NCBI RefSeq assembly: GCF_905220415.1
Contig: NC_059568.1
Span: forward strand, 6,696,001-6,760,000
Source: Colias croceus
Lineage: Eukaryota > Arthropoda > Insecta > Lepidoptera > Pieridae
DNA length: 64,000 nucleotides
Reading direction: 5' to 3'
In this document: piece by piece, positions 21,778 to 29,084 of the stretch
Layout: each line of letters opens with the position of its first letter
How positions within the stretch are numbered: the stretch's first letter is position 1
The notes under the pieces: model-generated
Databases searched by the model: none
Seen by the model: only the letters and a program-made list of their open reading frames with translations
Told to the model about the DNA's origin: nothing
Position numbers and translations under genes: made by a program

Positions 21778-22697
21778 CAACCCCAAATCCGTACTGGTAA
21801 GAATTTTTTAAGTATAAATACCTACTTACTTACATATATCCATTTTATTTTTTCTAAAAGGTTTTTAGTGAGCAATAGAAGCATAGGTATCCATATAATT
21901 TATAAAGTATGGCCCGTGCTTTTTTACTTGGATTTGCGGAAGAAGAAAGAAAGAAGAAAGCATTAAGAATTGAAAGGCGACGCTTACGCGATACTAGTGA
22001 TCCTTTACAGCTGCCTGAAAGAGAATTTATAGCGAATTTTCGTTTGACAAAGGCTGGTTTTCAACTGGTGGTGGAGTTGTTGAATCCCTATTTACCATTA
22101 TCTCGGCGAAAAACAGCAGTACCTATCGAATAAATTGAAAGTATGTTTTACAAGATTTAAGATTATTTGGTTTATCTGAAAATGTAAATGTAAATTAATG
22201 ATGTAAATTGTTATGTGTTGTAGGTATTGGCAGCATTAAGTTTTTATGCATGTGGCTCTTATGACTTATCAGAGAAATGTGGGTTCATCGTTTTATTGTA
22301 ACATGTCCCAGGCAACATTTAGTAAATGTTTGCATGATGTTACAAATGCATTTAACACCCGAGAAGTACTCCATAAGTATATCAACTATCAAGTTCCCTA
22401 TGACTCAAAGAGAAAAAGAAATCATAATAGCAGAGTAAGTTTAAATTTTTTTGTTATAATGTAAATATTATATTATAATACATTATATCAAGATTATTTA
22501 TTAAATGTTATATTTTACAGCTTGAGTGAAAAATTTGGTTTTCCTGGAGTCCTTGGCTGCATTGATGGAACTCATATTGCCATAATCAGACCCACTGATC
22601 ATGAAGAAACATTTCTAAATAGGAAACATTTTCATTCATTGAATGTTTTAATAGTAAGTAATATCCATGTCTTTTGTTATGTGCAATTTATTACTGA

Positions 22698-22869
22698 CTA
22701 GCGGTCCGCCCGGCTTCGCCCGTGGTACATATTTCGCAATAAAAGGTAGCCTATGTTCTTTCTCAGGGTCTAAAGATTGTCTGTGCCAAATTTCATCAAA
22801 ATTGGTCCAGTAGTTTATGTGTGAAAACCATACATACATAATCTTTCCTCTTTATAATATTAGTATAGA
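22698..22869 (-). mobile_element. Helitron-like element in transposase intron 3
   Basis: Starts CTAGCGGTCCGCCCGGC after A22697 and ends TTATAATATTAGTATAGA. It contains CCCGTGGTACATATTTCGC, the intact target of the hAT MITE seen at 30544. Confidence 0.7.
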
Positions 22870-23555
22870 CTTACAAATCAATAAAATTAGTATTCAACAT
22901 TAATTATCTGTATTTAGTTTAACAGACATTAATAATTCATTTATAAATTTAACTTAGATATACCTACATAGAAAAAATATAGAAATTAATGTATATCTTT
23001 TCAGTTATGTGATTCCAAATTAAACATTATGTATGTGGATGCATCATTTGGTGGTGCAGCACATGATTCCTATGTCTGGAACCATTGCCCAATAAAGTCC
23101 CACTTGCAAAGACTGGGACGTAATGAGCATTGCTGGCTCTTAGGTTTGTACACATTTTTTTTTTCATTAAATAAAATCTTCATTTAATTTCTGTGACCAT
23201 CATATTATGAAGTATTAGAGAATAAAATATTATACCTATTTTTAGGTGACTCAGGATATGCGCAACGACCCTGGATGATGACACCAATATTAGGAGCAGG
23301 ATCTGGGACACCTGAAGAATACTACACCAACCTTCATTGCCGTGTCAGAAATACTGTTGAATGGTGTATAGGGGTATTAAAAGCACGTTGGCGTTGTTTG
23401 TTGGCCCATAGAGTACTTCATTATGATCCAGTTACTGCTGTTAAAATAGTGAATGCATGTGTTGTCCTGCACAACATTGCAAATATGCAGAATGCCGAAA
23501 TACCCGAAATACAGGCTTCTGATGCTGGAAGTGAACATATGTCTCAGGATTTAGG

Positions 23556-23764
23556 GGGAAGTCCCATGTCCCCAAGTGGGGTAAGGGGCAGATGCATTAC
23601 ACATCTGTTTCCCTGATCGATTTTCTTTAGGGACAAGTAGGTGATCAGCCTTCTGTGTCCTGCCAGACCGAGACATTTTTTTTTCTTCGTCTCCACCGGG
23701 AATCGAACCCAGGACCCCTCGGTTTTACGCTCACGCGTCAACCACTGTACCAAGGAGGCGGTCG
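23556..23764 (-). mobile_element. tRNA-derived SINE inserted in transposase exon 5
   Basis: On the minus strand the head has an A-box-like TGGTACAGTGG and a B box GGTTCGATTCC, spaced as in a tRNA promoter, then an A-rich stretch. The 10-bp direct repeats AGGATTTAGG (23546-23555 and 23765-23774) mark target-primed insertion. Confidence 0.85.
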
Positions 23765-23823
23765 AGGATTTAGGAGAGGATGCTATAGTTGAGGTTATAC
23801 AAGATCTTACCAGAGAACAATAA

Positions 23824-24118
23824 GTACAGAGACTATGGATTTCAAGAAGATGATATATTAAATAAATATTTATTGTGTTTAAAAATGTATTAGTTTAAAG
23901 TGGTATATAGGATGACTTTTATGCGATAATGAGAAAAAAGATATTTCTATTCTTTATAAATTTATATGAGAAAAAAGATTTTTTCTATTAGAGACTGTAT
24001 AAGTAAAAGTGCAAATATTGTTTTAAAGGTGTTAAATTATTTTGATAATGTTATTAGCAAACATTGGGTTTGTAAATTAAGCTGTAGATTAAGTTGAGTG
24101 TTTTTGTGCCGTGTTCTA
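23824..24118. other. 3' flank of the transposase gene
   Basis: AT-rich. Possible AATAAA at about 23861. Nothing else seen. Confidence 0.4.
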
Positions 24119-24177
24119 ATCCTACGGGAACGGGTTTTTCTTTGGAAACGCGGGCGAAGCTGCGGGCGGAAAGCTAG
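24119..24177 (+). mobile_element. Helitron-like 3' end fragment
   Basis: Ends GCGGGCGGAAAGCTAG before T24178. The 5' part is missing. Confidence 0.6.
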
Positions 24178-24187
24178 TATATTATAA

Positions 24188-24322
24188 TTATCCTATGTCC
24201 TTTCTCGGGTATCTAAATATCTCTATACCAAATTTCATGCAAATTGGTTTAGTAGTTAAGGCGTGATTGAGTAACAGACAGACAGACAGAGTTACTTTCG
24301 CATTTATAATATTGAGTATGGA
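24188..24322 (-). mobile_element. Helitron-like 5' half
   Basis: CCTATGTCCTTTCTCGGG to TATTGAGTATGGA, ending before T24323. It faces the fragment at 24119, so the two form an unusual tail-to-tail pair lacking the middle of one copy. Confidence 0.6.
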
Positions 24323-24568
24323 TTGTTAATGCTCTGATATAAATGTAATGTAGTTGTGTTAATTAGTGTAATAGTTAAAACAAGGTATTTAAGTAATTAA
24401 ACGAAACATTTTTATATCTAAAAAAATATTTTTCATTTATTAAAAAAAAAATTACACCTTAAGTATAACTTAAAGTGTTAGTTCAATAATTGTTATTTTT
24501 AGTTAAATCTAAACAGCTATTTATGAAAATCTTAGAACATAGTTATAAATAAAAATAACAATAAATTA
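24323..24568. other. Unannotated spacer
   Basis: AT-rich, no feature. Confidence 0.3.
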
Positions 24569-25549
24569 CAGTAATCCAAAAGTAATAATGCGCATAGAAA
24601 TCTTCGTCACTGTTCGGCAACTGTCATAATATTCTCGGAGAGTCCGAAGATGATATCTATATAGAGCGGTTAAATGCATTTTCTTCATGCATAATTTAGT
24701 CAAATTATATGTTTTGTGCTAAAAGAGATTAATATGTATTTGTAGGTAAGTAACGATTTTGTTTCGATAATTCCTTGTAAGTAAATAGCGAGTATAGCCC
24801 CACGATTGCGAATATATTATCTTTGTTGGATTGATTTACTTGGAAAATTTATAGTACTTTTAAAGTGTCTTACTGAAGCTGGTGTAATGATGGAAGAAAA
24901 GTTAGAAAGTTAGAAGGTTAAAATAATACAAAATTTATATTGTACTAGCTTTCCGCCTGCGGCTTCGCCCGCGTTTTCTAAGAAAAACCCGCATAGTTCC
25001 CGTTCCCGTGGGATTTCCGGGATAAAACCTAGCCTATGTTACTCGTGGATAATGTAGCTTTCGAATGGTGAAAGAATTCAGTCCAGTAGTTTATGAGCCT
25101 ATTCATCACAATCAAACAAACAAACAAAGTTTTCCTCTTTATAATATTAGTGTAGATAAAGTATGGTTTTCAAACACAGGTTTATATTTAAACCATATAT
25201 GTAAATCTTATCATTAAAATCTCAGTTCAAAAGTATTTACAGTACTGATCATTCTTCAATATTATGACAATTACAAAAAAAAATAAAAACAATCAAAATC
25301 AGGGATTATCTTTATTTCTGACATTTTAGATACATCGGAACTCTTCTTCATTTTCACTTTCCCTACTGCCATCACCTGTGTAAATCATTTCATCGATTAA
25401 TTCAATTCACCTTTAAAAACAAAACCAAGAAGGGTACGTAATAGCAGCTCTATATAATTCCACACAGAGAGAACACGTGCAGTCACCACCAATATTTAAA
25501 GACAACTGACGGATTTTTGAGTTTTTTGACTGACAGGCTACCGTCACTG
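24569..25549 (+). mobile_element. Tc1/mariner-type MITE, copy 1 (3' end lost), carrying a Helitron
   Basis: Starts CAGTAATCCAAAAG after TA. It matches 40277-41033 closely except for the Helitron at 24945-25156. The right terminus seen in the 40-kb copy is missing here. Confidence 0.8.
24945..25156 (-). mobile_element. Helitron-like element with an empty site at 40644/40645
   Basis: CTAGCTTTCCGCC...AGTGTAGA is inserted between A24944 and T25157. The sister copy reads ATTGTA|TAAAGT uninterrupted, so no target bases were duplicated. On the minus strand the element begins TC and ends CTAG. Confidence 0.85.
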
Positions 25550-26097
25550 CCTACTGATCTGATTAGGTATTCACCACAAGGTTTCATAACATCAAACGGT
25601 AGACTTGTCAGATAAAAAAAAGGCTCTTGCTGAAGCATTATTGTCAAAAGAACGTTAAAGTTCGCGAAATATTTTAGAGATAAAAAAAAAACGATTTATG
25701 CTTCTCTATTTTCAGACAAATCTCGTTGTCAAAGTACTTACACACAGATTCCTGTTCAATAGATTAATAGTGGTTTAGTTTTCCTAAAAGAAAGTAATGA
25801 TCAACTTAAAAGTCGAATATTATCAAAGAATCACTGACACAGAAAGTTATTATCATAGTTATTAAATAGAGTTAAAATATTTAAGAAGACCTCAAGCAAT
25901 TAACAATTAACAATTCACCTCAATTAAGCGTTAACATTTTAAAATATTAACAGACTGAAATAGTCTCAAAGCATCATGTCATAAGAAAAATATTTTCTCC
26001 TCGTGTTCATAGATGATGGGCTTACATACAAGCTTTTGATTTCGAAGTCGGTACCTACGCAAGGGTACAAGAATATCGCGTGTAGATTTTATTAGTA

Positions 26098-27406
26098 GGG
26101 GAGACCGAGGGGATTTGAAACAAAGGTGAGTTGAAACAGTCCCGATTTCTCGGAACTTAAAACCTTTAGCGATCTGGCAACGTCTTTTTTAAACATCTCA
26201 TGCCACAAGCTATCGCGTCAGTTCACGCCGGTGGCGTCATTTGTGCAGTTTTGTAGTTCTGAATGACATGTGCCGAAAATCGCAAAAAGTAAGTAATTCA
26301 TGATTTTTTACGATGCTTGTACTTTAATATTCTTTTTCTTTTTTGGGTTGAGTTATATACGTTTTAAAAACTTATTATCTATAGATTCTTGAAATATACT
26401 TGGTAAATTTGATTTCTGTCTATTTACTGCTTGATCGAGATTTGAGTAAAAATTGGGAGGTTTTTTCTCACCGAGGTGATTTGAAACAGTCTGTTTCAAC
26501 TCTCCTTGCTTTCAATTTAATATGTGATTATAGCTAAAAAGTACGAAGATTATAGGATGTTATTGTTGATTTAATATGTTTATTTGTTTAAGCATGCCTA
26601 CTGGAAGAACTAAAGCAAGAAAAAGATCAAAACCAGGCTGTAAAACTAAAAAGGTTAAAGTTGTCAAGAAAAGAAGATAGTGATGAAGAAGAAGAGGAAT
26701 CCTGCTGCATTTGCTGTATGGAATCATGTTCAAATAACAGATCCAAAGAAAAGTGGGCCCAATGTCTGAAATGCCAATTGTGGGCTCGGGCTCATGAAAC
26801 TTGTGCTGGTGGAGAACTTTGTTTTTGACATTTTTTAAATTATTGTTCCTTAAATAGTTTATAGTAGGTACTGATTGTAATACTTAAAAAACGACTGATT
26901 ATTAACTATTTTATGTCAAAGATTTAGTTTAAAAAAATGTAAAACATTTTGTTGATTTGACTAATTATAATAGATGTTACGCATGTTAATTTTTATTTAT
27001 TTTAGTGTGTATTATTTGTATTAGACCTACTTGACTGATATATCATTAAAATATTACTTATAAAGGTCGTTGATTACTTGAAAATATAAGTTTTAATTAA
27101 AACCTTTGAATCAGATCAACATTTTTATTTTGCAGCTCCTTTTACTCCCCAGAATCATAATGTTTCATCTCTCCTCGACCTCTGTTTCATCTTACCTCGG
27201 TATGAGGGGAATTGAAACAAGTTGACTTGTTGCGATTAAGTCAATTTTTCACCATCATTTTTAACGCTTACCGTTTATTTATGCTAACCATTCGCAAGTG
27301 TATAGAATAACCTATCGATTGGTACCAGTGCCATAAGATTTCTGACAATAATATGAGTAATATTAAACAAAACGTAAAAATTGTTTCAACTCCCCTCGGT
27401 CTCCCC
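26098..27406. mobile_element. 1.3-kb pogo/Tigger-like DNA element, TA target duplication
   Basis: The TIR GGGGAGACCGAGGGGA(T/G)TTG faces its inverse at 27381-27406. TA flanks both sides (26096-26097, 27407-27408), and the 45-kb copy shows the single empty TA (45226-45227). Variants of GAGG-GA-TTGAAACA recur near both ends, probably binding sites. Confidence 0.85.
26592..26828 (+). pseudogene. Remnant 3' exon of a pogo-like transposase, Cys-rich tail
   Basis: The frame runs from a possible acceptor (TTGTTTAAG) through ACLLEELKQEKDQ and a DSDEEEEE acidic stretch, then CCICC, KWAQCLKCQLWARAHETC and a TGA stop. The spaced Cys/Trp/His residues resemble the PHD-like tail found at the end of many insect pogo/jerky-type transposases. 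The catalytic domain is absent, so this deleted copy depends on a full-length relative. The TA duplication of the surrounding element fits this origin. Assignment is based on the tail pattern and context, not on a catalytic motif. Confidence 0.6.
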
Positions 27407-27812
27407 TAGAAACTAGTTGTCTTCACATAATGTTCAATTTGGGCAAAAATAGTAAAGATTCGCGACGGCTACAAGCTGAACAACTTAGATCCGAACATAA
27501 ATAAAGTAATTGAAGCCGATAAAATGAAATTATTGATTTAAATTTAAGGTGTCACATACGATAAAAAAAAAATGCTTGCTGTATAAACATTTTCTTTTGT
27601 TTGGTGCAAACGAAGTGTTATCAATCATTTATTGATACAATCATTTCATGATTACTTACTTATTTGAAACATTTTAGTTTGGAAAAACCTGCAAAAACTT
27701 AGTGTAGGTACTTAGTTTGTTAGAACGTACATTGAACATTTTTAGATTGCAAAGTTAATTAAAGGCCTTCTAGAGCTAGACAGTTGACTTGACATCCGAT
27801 AGAAAATGATAA

Positions 27813-28251
27813 TATTGGTAAAATCGAGATAGGTCTATAGTTGATAGTCTTCGTGATCAGATGCTTCTCTTTTTTTTAAAACGACCCAGTAGTTAAGTAT
27901 ATTCTTTGAAATTTTATTACAGAGTAATGGGCTCTCCCATTACTCTGTAATAAAATTTCAACATAAAGCAACATACTATGTACATAAGAAAGAGATAATA
28001 ATTAAGTATCGCTTGATATGTATTTAAGTGTCAATATATTATTAAAAAAAGATAATACGTATTCATATTTTTATATATAAGATATAATTCACTGGGATAT
28101 TATAAGAAAATAAACGATATCAGCTATGTATGATATTGTATTTGATACGTAAATGAACTAGAAATATTAATTATTTAGGGTAATTACTAATTATTGATAA
28201 CAATCAAGAAAATAAAACTCGAATATTTTGTTCATGTGATGCGTAACTAAC
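27813..28251. other. AT-rich stretch with a perfect hairpin
   Basis: Contains the hairpin at 27906-27961. No gene. Confidence 0.4.
27906..27961. repeat. Perfect 26-bp hairpin, 4-nt loop
   Basis: TTGAAATTTTATTACAGAG... (27906-27931) pairs fully with 27936-27961 around the loop CTCT. Confidence 0.9.
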
Positions 28252-28452
28252 AGCAAGAAGTATGAACTCCTTCAACTAATCATGCAGGGCAAAGTGGCAG
28301 GTAGAAGGAGACCTGGCCGCAGACGGATATCATGGCTCAGAAATCTTCGTCAGTGGTTTGGGAAGAGCACTAAATCATTGTTCCGAACAGCGGTTTCCAA
28401 AATTGAAATAGCCCTAATGATCGCCAACCTCCAAAAGGAGAAGGCACTTTAA
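28252..28452 (+). pseudogene. C-terminal fragment of an RTE-type LINE polymerase
   Basis: Reads SKKYELLQLIMQGKVAG, then RRRISWLRNLRQW and LFRTAVSKIEIALMIANLQ to a TAA stop, followed by an AAGAAGAAG tail. The ELLQLI-GK-GRR-ISWLRNLR-W pattern is the usual end of lepidopteran endonuclease-reverse transcriptases of the RTE type. A frameshift or stop lies immediately upstream, and no RT motifs precede it. It lies on the opposite strand to Fkbp14, beyond its 3' end. Confidence 0.75.
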
Positions 28453-29084
28453 GAAGAAGAATTGAAAGTCAGTTTTAGCCATATTATAATTTATTTCAAC
28501 ATCTCAAGAAATGATCTTCATATATAATTTCTATTGCAAATATTTAAGCTGAGTATACCATAGACATATTATACTTATTTAATAATTAGATATTATGTAA
28601 CATAAGAAAGTTTGAAATGTGAGTTAGGTATAACGACATTACAGATCTATGATAATATATATATCGATCTATGGTAATTGGTAATAAAGTTTGAATGTTA
28701 CCAAGACATAAGAGTACAACAATAACTATCTTAATAATCAGAAAAAATGCAAAACATAATATTACAAAATATAATATGAATAGAAAACGAAACGGTGTAA
28801 AATCTATTACTTATTAAAATAAATTATTTGACTTAACATAATAAAAGGCATAAGTACCAACAACATAATTATGTATAAAAATTACACTAAAAAGTAAAGA
28901 CTAACTATCTGATTATGCATAATCATGCAGTAATCGACGCGTCACTCCATATTAAAAGTTATAACTTAACTGAGCCAATATAATATATTATACGGATTAT
29001 AAATATGTGCCAATCTCTATAGTCTATAATTATGGTACTCCCCGCAGTGTTAGCCTAATTTGGGAGTTTATTTGTACGTAACAT
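28453..29084. other. Fkbp14 3' flank
   Basis: AT-rich. Contains possible poly(A) signals for the minus-strand gene. Otherwise nothing recognised. Confidence 0.4.
29067..29072 (-). promoter_or_regulatory. Candidate poly(A) signal of Fkbp14
   Basis: AATAAA on the minus strand about 13 nt past the stop codon. This would give a very short 3' UTR. Another AATAAA lies at 28490-28495, so the choice is uncertain. Confidence 0.3.

Larger units (their letters stand above)
21909..23823 (+). pseudogene. PIF/Harbinger (HARBI1-like) transposase gene, five exons, broken
   Basis: Exons: 21909-22140, 22224-22434, 22521-22653, 23005-23143 and 23246-23823, with GT donors and AG acceptors. The protein starts MARAFLLGFAEEER and shows the DDE nuclease blocks in order: GCIDGTHIAI (first Asp), GGAAHDSYVW (second Asp), GDSGYAQRPW, then NTVEWCIGVLKARWR (Glu). 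The catalytic residues are therefore still present. In this family the enzyme cuts and joins DNA at TWA targets and needs a Myb-like partner, which is not seen here. Damage: one extra T near 22131 (stop at once), two 7-bp direct duplications in exon 2 (near 22261 and 22385), and a tRNA-derived SINE in the last exon (23556-23764) flanked by a 10-bp duplication AGGATTTAGG. Without the SINE the last frame runs on to TAA at 23821-23823. A Helitron-like copy sits in intron 3. It could be an old domesticated gene or an element copy; no TIRs were found. Confidence 0.88.
25565..27812 (+). repeat. Unclassified ~0.94-kb repeat, copy 1, split by a pogo-like element
   Basis: 25565-26097 plus 27407-27812 match 44843-45755 in inverse orientation. 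The termini are not inverted repeats and no coding frame is seen. Confidence 0.75.

Noticed and set aside
23702..23763. A functional tRNA gene on the minus strand
   Set aside because: A- and B-box-like sequences are present, but the body continues into a SINE with target duplications and does not fold as a full tRNA by eye.
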